DNA of 64,000 bases from Anaeromyces robustus (Eukaryota > Neocallimastigomycota > Neocallimastigomycetes > Neocallimastigales > Neocallimastigaceae), in contig MCFG01000355.1 in NCBI GenBank assembly GCA_002104895.1, positions 1 through 64,000 of the forward strand. Reading direction: 5' to 3'. Under the pieces are notes generated by a model, which saw only the letters and a program-made list of their open reading frames with translations, made no database searches and had not been told where the DNA came from. Below, piece after piece: positions 1 to 12,490 of this stretch. Both the position numbers and the translations under genes were made by a program. Every line of letters begins with the position of its first letter. The stretch's first letter is position 1.

Positions 1-540
1 TTGTTAAAATATTATAAATTAAAATTATGAGAGTTGGAAAAAAAAAAAAAAAAAAGCAAAAAGTGTTAAACAAATAAAGTTGTGATAAATAATAAGAAAT
101 AATAATAAAAAAAAGAGTAAAATGGAATTATTGTAATGTATTGAATAAAAAATAAAAAATAAAAAATAAAATATAAAAAATAAAAAATAAAAAAAAAAGA
201 GACAATATTAAAAGATTAAAACCAAGAATTAAAATATTATATATTCTATTTTGAAAAAAATAAATAATCATCATTATAAAATATTATTTAACATTCACAG
301 AATTATCCTTAATAATTATTCCTTAATTTATACAATAATAATTAAAGAAGAGCCAATAAAAATTTAGTTTTTTAATAAATTTAAATAAATACTAAAAATG
401 AGAAACTTATTTATTTTTTATTTTTATGGTCGTTTTTTTTTTTATTTTATCTAATTTTAATTACAAAAAAAAAAAATAAAAATAAAATAAAATATAAATG
501 AAAATTTTATTCTTTTATTTATTATTATAATAAATTTAAA
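1..540. other. A+T-rich spacer upstream of the ankyrin gene
   Basis: No coding signal is visible. The stretch is poly(A)/poly(T) runs and AAAAT/AAAATA tracts. It presumably holds the promoter and 5' UTR of the gene starting at 541, but no individual element can be assigned. Confidence 0.6.
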
Positions 541-606
541 ATGTATTCTATTTTAAAAGCTATTGATGACGAAAATGTTGATGAAATAAAACTTTTAATA
601 AACAAT

Positions 607-643
<37 letters not shown>

Positions 644-2241
644 TTATTAAAAACGATAGGGACATTATATACGAAATTTATGATAAAAATGAGCTTTCAG
701 TAAAAAGAGTATGGTTTATAATTAATAACTGTTTAAATTTTTTAAATATATCCTCTCCATTAATAAAAAGGTTAATAAAAGAAGATAATATCGAGTTATT
801 TAGAATAATTATTGAACATTTAAATTTTTTTGATAATATATTTATACTTGATATTTTACTTTTTAATTATAAAAAAAAAGTACCAATGTCAAATTCAGAA
901 TTAAAACAAAAAATTTCAAAATATAAATATAAACGAAATTTAACTTTATATACTTCTTATAATACTTGTAATTATTATTTACATTATGCATGTGAAAATG
1001 AAGCTATGTTCTTCTTTTTAATTAGACATGGAGCAAATGCAAATAAAGAAGATGAATATGGTCAAACACCATTATTAGAAGCATGTGGTGAAAATGAAAA
1101 TATAGTTAAATATTTAGTAGAACATGGAGCAGATATAAATAAAGTGAATGTGGATGGTCAAACACCATTATTTAAAGCATGTGAAAAAGGAAAGGAAAAT
1201 ATAGTTAAATATTTAGTAGAACTTGGAGTAGATATAAATAAAGAAGATAAATATGGTCAAACACCATTATTTATTGCACGTCTATATGGAAAAGAAAATA
1301 TATTTAAATATTTAGTAGAACATGGTGCAGATATAAATAAAGAGGATATACATGGTCGAACAACATTACACGAAACAGGTTTAAATGAAAATGGGAATAT
1401 AGTTAAATATTTAGTAGAACGTGGAGCAGATATAAATAAAGAGGATGAGAATGGTGAAACACCACTATTTTGGCCATGTAAAGATAATAATGAAAATGTA
1501 GTAGAATATTTAGTAGAACACGGAGCAAATGTAAATAAAGAAAATAAATATTTTGAAACACCATTATTTTTGGCATGTAGAAATAAAAATGAAAATATGG
1601 TTAAATATTTAATTGAACATGGAGCAGATATAAATATAGTGAATATATATGGTAAAACACCATTATTTTATGCATGTGAGAATGGAAATGAAAATATATT
1701 TAAATATTTAGTAGAACACAGAGTAGATATAGATGAAGAAGATGGATATGGTAAAACACCATTATTTTATGCATGTGAAAATGGATATGAAAATATCGTT
1801 AAATATTTAATAGAACATGGAGTAGATATAAATAAAGAAGATGAAGATGATAAAACACCATTATTTTATGCATGTAAAGGTGGAAATGAAAATATAGTTA
1901 AATATTTAGTAGAACATGGAGCAGATATAAATAAAAAGAATAAATATAGTAAAACACCCTTATTTTATGCTTGTAGAAGAGAAAATAAATATGAAACTAT
2001 GGTTAAATATTTATTTGAACATGGAGCAGATATAAATAAAGAGGATAAATATGGTCAAACACCATTATTTTATGCATGTAGGAATGGAAATGAAAATATA
2101 GTTAAATATTTAGTAGAACATGGAACAGATATAAATAAAGAGGATATACATGGTAGAACAGTATTATTTGAGGTATGTGATTATCAAAAAGAAAATATAT
2201 ATTATTATTTAGTAAAACATGGAGCAGATATAAAAAACTAA
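541..2241 (+). CDS. ankyrin-repeat protein, Asn-rich N-terminus
   Basis: A single 566-residue open frame without introns. From about residue 145 to the C-terminus it holds about 13 tandem ankyrin repeats of ~33 residues. The local consensus is TPLFYAC, then NENIVKYLVEHGADINKED. The N-terminal part begins with an ankyrin-like helix pair (residues 1-25), carries an Asn homopolymer encoded by an (AAT)n tract near 610-640, and has a less clear helical segment up to residue 140. There is no signal peptide or membrane segment, so it is probably an intracellular protein-binding scaffold; the partner is unknown. Repeats 7-12 are very similar at DNA level, which suggests recent internal duplication. 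Some repeats have lost core residues (for example HETG in repeat 5 and HRVDID in repeat 8), so the array is diverging. Ankyrin proteins of this style are known to be numerous in gut fungi; the specific function is not identifiable. Confidence 0.93.
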
Positions 2242-2348
2242 GGATGTGGATAGAGAAAAATTATTATTATTAATTGTAATATAACAAAGAAATGAAAGTA
2301 TAAAAATTAATCCTTGTCTAAAAAAAAAAAAATAAAAAAAAAACTTCT

Positions 2349-2778
2349 TGGTGGGAAGACTTACGATCAATTATGAAATTTTTGTTAATAAGGAGTGGGG
2401 CCAAAATATTAAAATGTCAAAATGGATTCTAATGAATATATTCTCACAGCTTATATATGATTAAATTTGCCTCCCAGCTCAACATGACAATACCCTATTG
2501 TTACCTATTGTTGCCTATTGTTGCCTGTTATTGCCAAATAAAAACGTATCTTTATAAATTTAAAATATACAAAGAGTGTCAAAAACTGAGAATTCAATAA
2601 GGCAATCCAATAGAGATACAACTATTCTCGTTTTCCTATCATTGTATCATCTTACCCTATTATATAAACCCGATTTCTTTTCCTTCACCTTGCTGCTTCA
2701 ACCCTCAATTTGTAGTAATTGAAATGAAGTATTTAATGGAATTAATGGAGATCTTAGTGTTATCCTTTTTTTCCACCA
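2349..2778. mobile_element. candidate solo LTR or short TIR element
   Basis: This 430-bp block is distinctly less A+T-rich than its surroundings. It is bounded by the short inverted repeat TGGTGG...CCACCA (extending one base to TTGGTGG...CCACCAA), the TG...CA pattern of LTR ends. Inside it has a TATA-like box (TATATAAA at 2661-2668) followed by a C/T-rich leader, as in an LTR promoter, and a four-copy 10-bp repeat (CCTATTGTTG type, about 2493-2535). I see no convincing 5-bp target-site duplication and no internal coding region, so it is either an old solo LTR or a non-autonomous TIR element. It contains no long open frame. Confidence 0.45.
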
Positions 2779-3489
2779 AAAAAACTTTTGTATATAGTAT
2801 ATAATTTAAAATTAAATTAAACCTAAAATATATATAATTTACATATTTTTATGATATCAATAATAAAGTAATAATATAACTATCTGTTGTCTATAAAAAA
2901 AAAAAAGAAAAAAAAAAGATAATATTTTTTTTTTGTTTTAGTTTTTTATAATATTAACATTAATACTATATTATTATTCTTTTTATTATTTTTTCTATAT
3001 ATATATATATTTATTTTTTATTATTATAATATTAATATTATATGTTATTTTAATTATAATTAATTAAACATTATTTCAAAAAAAAAAAAAAAAAAAAAGG
3101 AAAAAGGAAAAAAAAAAAGATTTTATTAACAAAATATTATTTTTTTTTTTAAACAAAGGTATATTTATATATTTATTTATTTATATTTTATATATATATA
3201 ATATTTATATTTTTACATAATAATAATATACATAATTATAATATTTATAATATTAATAGTTTATATTTATTTGTTTTAGTTTAAATATGAAAATATTTAT
3301 AAATTATAAAGAAATAATATATTTATATAAAAATTATTTATTTGTTTTAGTTTATATCTTAAATTTTTTGATAAATTATATAAAGAATAAAAATATTTAT
3401 ACAAAAAAAAAATATATTTAAAAAATATTTATTTGTTTTAGTTGATAAACATTTTTAATTTTATATTTTATTTTGTTTTTTTAATGGTA
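2779..3489. other. A+T-rich spacer
   Basis: Homopolymer and TA-rich DNA with a few related phrases (TTTATTTGTTTTAGTT occurs around 3267, 3340 and 3429, roughly every 80 bp), so it may be a decayed tandem repeat. No gene is seen. Confidence 0.5.
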
Positions 3490-3772
3490 TATTTTCATTT
3501 TCATAATCAGTTTTGTTCTCTTTTTGCTATATTGTTGGCATGCATGCCATATAACTTTTGAAAGAATTAAAACATTCTTCTAAATTAATGTGGTATCCAT
3601 ATCCTAGTTGTTTTTCACTATATATAGATATAGGCAATAAATATAATATAATATTGTATATTATTGTTTGAATTTGATGTCTTATGAAATTAAATTCAGT
3701 GCCTTTATATGAGAATAAAATAAGGTTTCCATTTGAATTTAATATTTTTATAATCATCAAATCTTAAATTAC
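3490..3772 (-). pseudogene. unidentified coding remnant
   Basis: The minus strand is open for 77 codons (3760 to 3527) with mixed composition unlike the low-complexity spacers: Cys, Pro, Gly, Trp-free but with Arg/His/Glu. Reading continues in frame past the stop for about 20 more codons rich in Lys/Asn/Glu. I do not recognise the family. It lies in the same orientation as the adenylation-domain remnant at 4354-4536 and about 600 bases downstream of it, so it could be a later part of the same dead gene. That link is inference from position and strand only. Confidence 0.3.
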
Positions 3773-4353
3773 CCATCATCATTAAATCCTGATATTCTAC
3801 AATAAATATATATTGAGTATTTATTTGATAAAATTCAATATTTGTTAATGTAATGTTAATGTTAAATCATAAAAAAAAAGTTTTTTTTTTTTTTTTTTTT
3901 AATGATTTAACTGGTATCTCAGATATAGCATGTGAAATATTAAAATAAAAAAATTACTGGTTAGATTCGTTTTTTATCAAACGGATTCTAAATATTGTTA
4001 TGATAAATCCTTTTTCACAAAATTCAAGTTAAACTTAATTCTTTTTTTCCTATCTTTTATCATTTATCTTGTCAATAGTGTATTTTTGACTAATAATTAT
4101 ACCTAAATTTCCAAAAATCTTTAGTGAGGATCAAAGATAACTACCCCCTTAAATAGTTTTCTTTATCTCTTCTAAAGATTTATTTGGATTTTTTTTTTTT
4201 CTTTTCGGTTTTAGTCATATTAAAATTATTTATTAAAAAATGTTTAGCTATTAAGTGGTATTATTCTAATTTTTCTGATAAATCATTATTACTATTATCA
4301 TAGAATCATATCTTATTATTTACAAAAAAATAATAATATACAAAGATTTGATT

Positions 4354-4536
4354 CTATGTTAGTAATTTTACTTCTGGAATTTTACATGTGTAATAACCCT
4401 TCCCCTTTTTCTTCCAAATTGTACCAGAAGTATAAATAATTAAAACATGATTACTAGGTTTAATATTAGTTTCAATAGATTGTCCTTGATTTCTTTTAAG
4501 AATATCAACTTTATAATATAAAGAGATATATATTAT
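4354..4536 (-). pseudogene. adenylation (AMP-binding) domain remnant, NRPS-like
   Basis: A 60-codon minus-strand open stretch reads VLIIYTSGT followed by WKKKGKG. This matches the A3 core motif of adenylate-forming enzymes (hydrophobics, YTSGTTG, xPKG) with the second TG and the P lost. The preceding residues (NIKPSNH) match the usual Pro-Ser/Asp-Asn lead-in of NRPS adenylation domains. The frame is closed by stops on both sides, and neighbouring frames contain further stops and low-complexity insertions, so this is a relic and not a working exon. Gut fungi are known to carry NRPS genes; whether this came from an NRPS, an acyl-CoA synthetase or another ANL enzyme cannot be decided from one motif. 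Confidence 0.5.
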
Positions 4537-4771
4537 TTAACATTTGAACAGGATTTCTTAATGGTGATGGTTTCTTCTTGTTGATTAAGCCAAACTATAA
4601 AAGTTTGTTCATATCTTCATAAAATACTTTATTTAACTAATAAAAGTGTCTTATTATTTAGAAGCTTCTAAAACTTTAATTTTTAATAGTATTGTTAGAG
4701 AGTTCATTTTAGTATTATTGTTATCATTACGATTTCTTTTATTCTGATATATTATATTATATAACTAACAT

Positions 4772-4965
4772 TAATATTTATGACATACAAAACCTACTAT
4801 TATTATTATGTATTATAATTACATTTTTTTAATAATAATATATTTTAATTATATTTTATTGATAATGATATATTTTAATTATGTTTTAATGATAATAATG
4901 ATATATTTTAACTATATTTTATTGATAATAATGATATATTTTAACTATTATTAATATATAATAGT
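4772..4965. repeat. dispersed A+T-rich repeat, copy 1
   Basis: Starts AATATTTATGACATACAAAA and continues with CCTACTATTATTATT, then several degenerate copies of a ~30-bp unit (TGATAATAATGATATATTTTAATTATATTTTAT). The same opening and order recur at 6312-6450, about 1.5 kb downstream. Confidence 0.6.
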
Positions 4966-5217
4966 TACTTTGAAATATTATAACTAATTTATGAATATGA
5001 TAATTAATATAAAAAAATATGGTCTTTAAATTTTTTGTTTTTCTTTTGATTTTTCTTAGAGTTTTATGATTATATTTTATATGTAATATATGTATATTCA
5101 AACATTAAGTTCATATAATTAGATAAATAAATAAGAACTATCTTCATTTAGCATAGTATATAACAATTTCTGAATATGATTATATCCTTTTTTATATAAT
5201 AATCAAATAATAATTTT

Positions 5218-5265
5218 AAATATTAAAAGTATTTTGTATTTTATTACAAAATACTTTTAATATTT
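5218..5265. repeat. perfect inverted repeat, 21-bp arms
   Basis: The left arm (5218-5238, AAATATTAAAAG then TATTTTGTA) is exactly complementary to the right arm (5245-5265) across a 6-base loop. It could form a strong hairpin in DNA or RNA. No coding sequence is adjacent. Confidence 0.75.
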
Positions 5266-6311
5266 TATATATTTAAAAAGAAAAAAAAAATTAAAAAAGA
5301 AATTTCAAGTATTTATATTGATTTTTTTTGTTAATATGAACATTTTGATATAAATTAGATTTAATAGTAATTAATAAGAAATGATAAATTTTGTTAATTA
5401 TTACTATGTATAAAAAAAAATTTATTAATAATTTATAATTAATAAATTATTGCCAATGAAAACTAAATTTTTTTTTTTATTTCATTATAATATATTTTTT
5501 TGTGTAACTATGGATAAATTTATTTTTACTTTTTTATTTTGGTTCTTTTTTTTAGTTTATTTTTAGATACCGAAGATTTGATATATTTTTTCATTTTTTT
5601 TTTTTTTTTATAAAATAAAATTCTTTAATTCATTAAAATGAAATAAAAATAATTGTTATAAATAGATTTTCAATTCAATTATTCTTTTTATTCTTCATTT
5701 TTTAATAAATTATTAATGATTTATATTAAAAGTTAATATAAAACATCTTTTTATTAAATAATTACCATAATTTTTATTTTTTTTTCTTCTTTTTTTTTTA
5801 TTAAAAATGTATAATTAATTGAAAATAAAAAACAAAACTATATATTCCCAATTAACCATAATTACTTAATTTTTAAATAAATTATTATTTTTAATTAATT
5901 TGCAGTAAATTTATTAACAATATATATAATTAATAATTTATAAATTTATTATGTTTATGTTACAAATTAATCTTTAAATATAATTATTCTTTTTCTTATT
6001 AATATCGAAATATTAATATTATCCTCTTAATATAATATTCATTATATTAAATAATAATAATTATTTTTAATAATATATAATACTTTTTTATACAATTTAT
6101 TTCAAACTATATAATTTTTAATTCTTTTAAAAAAAAAAATAAAAATAGAAAAGAAAAGCATTAAAAATTTATATTTATATATATATTAAAAACTAAAGAA
6201 AAATATTTAATATTTATATTATTTCAATTCTTTATTAATTAAAATATATCAATTATTTATAATTTATTGTTATATTTACTAATTGAAAAAAAAAAAAATA
6301 CATTGTACTCC

Positions 6312-6450
6312 CAATATTTATGACATATAAAACCTACTATTATTATTAATGTATTATAATTACATTTTTATTAATAATAATAATAATATATTTTAATTAT
6401 ATTTTATTAATAATAATGATATATTCTAATTATATTTTATTGATAATAAT
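6312..6450. repeat. dispersed A+T-rich repeat, copy 2
   Basis: Opens with AATATTTATGACATATAAAA and CCTACTATTATTATT, then the ATTACATTTTTA and TTAATAATAATGATATATT phrases seen in the same order at 4772-4965. The two copies are in direct orientation. Confidence 0.6.
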
Positions 6451-6517
6451 TTATGGTATTTACTTGAGAACAATGGTATAATTTTCATTTATAATAGATA
6501 GTTTCTATATAATAGTA

Positions 6518-6636
<119 letters not shown>

Positions 6637-6856
6637 TATTTTATAATGTTATAATGTTTTAAAAATTATTATACTTCGATTAGTAATTATTTTTGTTTTT
6701 GTTTTTGTTTTTTTTTTTTGTTTTTTTTTTAAAAAAAAAAAAAAAAGGTCTACAATAAAAACCATTTTTTTTAAAAAAAAAAATATCTTTGTAAATAACA
6801 TTACAAATTTTGCCTATTGTTTTACACACTTTTTTTTTTATTATTATTTAAAACTT

Positions 6857-7330
6857 TTAATAAGCCATATATTCAAGTTCTTCAGCATATTTTGGGAATT
6901 TTTCTTTAATTTCTTGTTTGTTAACAAGTCTAAAACCTTCATAAGTGAAATTAGGAGTTGTAGCACAAGAAATAAAAGTAAAACCATCAGGTTTTAAATT
7001 TTCAGCACCAAAAATGGCACCTTTTGGAATAAGTACCATAGCTGTTTGACCATTTTCAACATCATTTCCTAACAAAAATTCTTCTTTTCCTTTTTCTTCA
7101 GTAAGCATAACTACTTTCATACCACAACCTTCATGGAAATACCAAATTTCATCACAATCAATTTGATGGAAATGAGAAATTTCTCCTTTATCAAGTAAGA
7201 AATAAATACTACCAGCAAGTGGTCTTCCATCTTTTTCAAATGGAGCAGTATAATGTTCTACAAACCAACCACCTTCTGGATGTTTTTCTAAATTATAACT
7301 CTTTTTTAAAACTTCTGTTCTGTTACTCAT
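6857..7330 (-). CDS. cupin_5 (DUF985) family protein
   Basis: A 157-residue intronless protein. It matches the cupin_5/DUF985 family along its whole length: the opening HPEGGWFVEHY, the basic R-L-A-G-S-IYFLL strand, the metal-site-like SHFHQIDCDEIWYFHEG, the central VLIPKGAIFGAE strand and the C-terminal FISCATTPNFTYEGF strand. Family length is usually 150-180 residues, so it is complete. The His and Glu in the SHFHxxxxDEIW segment are the likely metal ligands of the small beta-barrel. Members are mostly bacterial and their substrates are largely unknown. Codon use is more balanced than in the spacers and no intron is present, so transfer from a bacterium is plausible. The start is the first ATG (MSNRTEV), preceded by a T-rich (A-rich on the sense strand) leader. 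Confidence 0.9.
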   Translation of the reverse strand: MSNRTEVLKKSYNLEKHPEGGWFVEHYTAPFEKDGRPLAGSIYFLLDKGEISHFHQIDCDEIWYFHEGCGMKVVMLTEEKGKEEFLLGNDVENGQTAMVLIPKGAIFGAENLKPDGFTFISCATTPNFTYEGFRLVNKQEIKEKFPKYAEELEYMAY

Positions 7331-8102
7331 TGTTTTTTGTTTTTTTTTTTTTATTTTATTTTTTAATTAAGTCCAAAATTATTTTAAATTTTGTAATTAT
7401 TATGAAAAAAATATAGCTATAATAAATGATATAATAAAAAAAAAGCCATTTGTTTATATTTAAAATCATAATAATATTTATATAAATATATAAATGAGTT
7501 AATTATCATAATTAAGTTTAATTTAATATAATTTAGAAATAAATATATATATAATGAATAAATAATAATAATTATTATAGCAATTAAATAAAATTATAAA
7601 AAAAATTATTTTTTGTAATTATTTTATTTATATGTTAATTTTAAAGTATTATTTTATATTTTTAATTTTAATATTAACGAGAAAAAAAAATATAATAATG
7701 AAATGGATTTGATGTATTATAATTCAATCTAAGAATTAAAATTTGTTATTATGTATATGTTTGAAAAATAATATTTTAAATATCTTAATATTTTCTTATT
7801 TTTATTTTAAGTTTTAACTATTATAAATAACCTTGAAAGTTTATATTCATTAATAATAAAACATATTTTATTTAAAAAAATATTTAAAAAATAAATAAAT
7901 AAATTACCTATATTTTCTTTATTTAAAGAAAATAATTCCTTACCTTCGTTAAAAGTTTATTTAAATTTTATTATTTATTTATTTAACTAATTACATAATA
8001 ATGATTGGAAAAAATTAAAAATTGATCTTTAAAAAAAAATGTAAATGTGGCGTATTATTATTAATTTTTAAAAAGGTTATTTTTAATTAAAAGCTGATTA
8101 TA

Positions 8103-8241
8103 TTCATTTTAATAAGTTAAAAAAAATCAGTTATTATAAATTAAAGAATTCATTTTAATAAGCAAAAAAAAAAAATTCAGTTATTCTAAATTAAAGAATT
8201 CATTTTAATAAGTAAAAAAAAAAACAGTTATTATAAATTAA
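8103..8241 (+). repeat. tandem repeat, ~3 copies of ~46-50 bp
   Basis: The phrases TTCATTTTAATAAG, a poly(A) stretch, TCAGTTATTATAAATTAAA recur three times with small changes in the poly(A) length. Confidence 0.85.
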
Positions 8242-8374
8242 AAAGTAATATTTTATCTTCTTTATAAAAATTATCATTACTCATAATCTTTTTTTTTTTT
8301 TCTATTTAAATTAAATAAGTCAATTTGAACATATAGGTAAAATATTATTGAAATTTTTTTGGTTAACTTCATTT

Positions 8375-8497
8375 GAATATATATATATATATTATAAAGT
8401 TAATGAATATTTATATATATATATATTATAAAGTTAATGAATATTTATATATATATATATTATGAAGTTAATGAATATTTATATATATATATATTCA
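8375..8497 (+). repeat. tandem repeat, ~3.5 copies of 33-34 bp
   Basis: The unit is GAATATTTATATATATATAT followed by ATTATAAAGTTAAT. It is repeated head to tail with single-base variants (one copy has ATTATGAAG). Confidence 0.9.
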
Positions 8498-10071
8498 TAA
8501 GATATAAAGAATTAATAATGATTAATTTTATATTAAAGAATATCCACCGATAATCTAATAAAAAAAAAGAAATAATATATAATTATATAAATTATTTTTT
8601 TTACATTTATAAAAATCTAATAGTATAATAATTTAGTATAAAAAAAATAATAAATTATTTTATTTATTAACATATATAAAAAAAAAGCAATACTAAAAAT
8701 TAATTTATATATAATTATTATTAATAACCTAAATAATAAAAATCATTAAAGTTTTGTTAAAATAAATATTTTACCTTTTTTTTTTTTAACACTAACTAAT
8801 TACATATATATATAAAAAAGGGATTATATATATTATAAAACAATATAAAAGTAAAAATATTATTTAAAATTCGGAAGTAAAATGACTTTTTGTCTTTTCA
8901 TTGTAAAAAATTTCAAAAAATCAAGAAAATTATTAACCGAATAAAAAATATTAAAGTTGTAAATATATATAATTTTCGATTTGTTATTATTAATAAATTG
9001 TTAATCATAAATTATATAATTAATTATTATTAAAAACATTTTATACATAATATATTAAATAATTGTAAACATTTTTTATTTATTATATTATAAACTTTTA
9101 ATTTTTTATTAATACGAAGAAAAAGTAAATTAAAAAAAAGAATTTTGTTTTTTAAAAAAGAAATAGCTTTTAACCTTAAAAATGTATTCAAAAAATAAGG
9201 AAAAGAAAAAAAATAAATTAAATAGGTTAAATTTTATAATAAAATAAGATATGTTAAGGATATTTTCAAATGAATTTTATATTATTGAGTTTATAAATAA
9301 AAAAAGTTTTTTAAACTTTTTAAAAAATAAGAAATTTTTTTTTTCTATATATATAAATTGATAATAATAATAAAATTTTTATAAATTTTTTGAATATTTT
9401 TTACATCATTAAACTTTTATTATAACTCAGTTTATTTAAAAAAAAAAATCATACTAAAATCAAATAACTAACTAAAAATTATATCTTTTAATGATATAAA
9501 ATAAAATATTATTAAAAAAGTTAAAAAAGAAAAGTATATTTATAATTATTAGTAATATTTTTTATTATTAATTTTATTATTAATGATTATAAATATATAA
9601 TATATTTTTTAAACTTTTAACTATGATAAAATATTTAAAAATTTTATTTGTATATTTTCATAGAAATTAAAAAAAAAGAAGAAAGAATAATAACATTTAT
9701 TAACTTTAATATATAAAATAAATTATTGTTAAATAAAATATACATGAAACATAAAGTATATAATATATATATATTATATATACAAAATAAAATAATAATA
9801 TGAAAAGAAAAAGTATATATTTGAAATTTAATAAACAAAAAATCAAAAACGTAAAAATCATGAGATAATTTATATTTATTAATACACAGTTTTGTTTATT
9901 AATAATTTTTAAAGAAGATTATAATCATATATATATATAGAAAATTTTTCTAAAAAAAAAACTTTAAAAATTTTAAAATGTAATTTATTTTTTTAAAAAA
10001 AAAATAAATAAGTTTAAATCATAACAAAAAAAAAAAAAAAAAAACATAATTGTCTTTTAATTTTGAAATTC

Positions 10072-10125
10072 TAGGATAAATCCCTATAAATAAATTGGAT
10101 ATAGGATAAATCCCTATAAATAAAT
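10072..10125 (+). repeat. short direct repeat pair
   Basis: Two identical copies of a 24-base phrase (TAGGATAAATCCC then TATAAATAAAT) are separated by 6 bases. Confidence 0.85.
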
Positions 10126-12430
10126 CCATGAGTTGGATACAGATATATTTTTGTTTCTTTAATATAAATATAATTTTTATTTAATAATGAATAATCAAAA
10201 AATTTAGTTTTATATATCAAAATTTCAATGTAATGTATTTTGTATTATAAAAAAAAGGAAAATTTTTCTTTATTTTTTTTTTTCAATTTATTATATAAAA
10301 ATAATTATAAAAAAAATAATTTATTTTCATTTTTTCATTAATAATGTTTTTACTTATTATTTATTTATATATATATATATATATTTATTTATTTATTTAT
10401 TTATTTATTATTGCTATAAATCTTTTTTTTATTATTATTATTATGAATAATCAATAGTATTTTATTTAAAAAAAAAAAAAGATAAAAATTTTTAATAACT
10501 TAAATAAATTAATATATAATAATATTATTTATAATAAATAATATTCAAACTTTTATTATTGGATTTTGTTAAAAAATATTTTTAAATTTTTACATTTAAT
10601 ATGAATTTACTTATTTAACAAAAAAAAAGTGTTTTTTTTTTTTTTACTATTATTTATATATTTTTGAAGATTTTTTTTTTCAATTCTATATATATATTTT
10701 TTGTACTTTTTCTTTTTTTTTTTAAAAAAAGATATAGCTGAAAATGTTGTATAAAAATCATAATATATATAATAATATATATAATTATATTAATATATAT
10801 TAATATTTATATATTAATTACAATTTATAATTAATTTAATTCTTCTTTCCCATTTCATTAGGAAAAAATAAATTTATTTACAAAAAAAAAAAAGAATTAG
10901 CTATTTTTTGTGTAACTCATATATTAATTTTTAATTATTTAGGTTTATCACTTTTGAAAAATTTAAAATATTGGTAATATATATGTTATATTGTATATTA
11001 ACTTAAATTTTTTATCTATATAAATAAGTGCTATTTTTGTTAAAAAATATGAGACAAAAAAAGAGGAAAAAAAGGAAAAGGAAAAAAAAAAAAAAAAAAT
11101 AGAGAAAAAAAAATTTTTTTATTCTTTGGAGAAGTAAAAAAAAAAAAAGAAAGAATTAGAAAGGAATATCCTATTATATATTTTGAATTATTAATATTTT
11201 TTATTATATTAAATTTAATATTGTCAAAATTTAATTATAATATTATACAAAAATGTTTTAGATTTTTTAAAATACTTATTATTAATAATATTTAAAAAAG
11301 TAATATTGATATAATACTTCTTTTATAAATAAAGATTATATTTATTTGTAAATCTAATTAAGTATTTTAATTCTTATAATATAATGCTTTATAATAATAA
11401 AACTTATTAATGTTAATAAATCCATTTATTACATAACTCTTTTGATTTTGAAGAATATATAAATAATTCCTTATTAGTTAATAAATAATATTATTTAAAA
11501 CACAACAACAACAATACACAATATACTTTTTGAACACCAAAAATTGTTATTTTTTTTATATCAAAAATAGTTTTAATATATATTATTGTATAATTAAAAT
11601 GGTTAGGTTAATATATATTAGTATTAAAAAAAGTTTATCAAAGAGAAATAAATAAATAAATAAATAAATTCATGATATATATATATATATAGTTATTCAT
11701 TTTTTCATTTCAAATTCGTGTATTTCAAATATTAATTGTTATTTATACCTATATCATTAATTTTTTTTTTTTTAACTAAAAAATTTAGCTTTCCTATAAG
11801 TATTTTGACTTGTGTAACATTATATTTGAATTTATAAAAAAAAGAAAACCTACAAAGAAATAAAAAGATATTCTAAAACGTTATATAAAAAAGGAAAATT
11901 AATACTTCTTTATTTTTTGTTAATTTATTTATTAATGTTTATTGTTTATTACTTTTTTATATATTATATTACATTTTTTATTAAATGTATTTTAATTAAT
12001 TACTTTATTATTATAATAATAATATATTATCATAGTATCATATGGAAATTTTATTAATTTTAAATAAAAAAATTATTAAAAGAGTTAAAAAAAAAAAAAA
12101 AAAGTATTGTTTTTTATATTATCATTGTTCTTTAATTAATATATATAATTAATTATTATGTATTAATTAAATTTAATAATATTATGAAGAATAGAATTTA
12201 ATAAATATTACTTTATTTGAAAATGAGCATGAATAAATATTCGAGTTTATTATAAAAAAAATTAATAAATAATAAATAATCAATTTCAAATAAAAAATGT
12301 TTTTATTATATTTTAAAATGTATAAAAGAAAAAATAATAATATAATATATATGTTTCAAAACAAAGTTATATAATTTAAAAACACTATTTATCCAATTGT
12401 TAGTGCTAGTGCTGTACTACTATATTTATT

Positions 12431-12433
12431 TTT

Positions 12434-12488
<55 letters not shown>

Positions 12489-12490
12489 TT
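12431..12490 (+). repeat. (TTTA)n microsatellite
   Basis: About 15 TTTA units. Confidence 0.9.
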
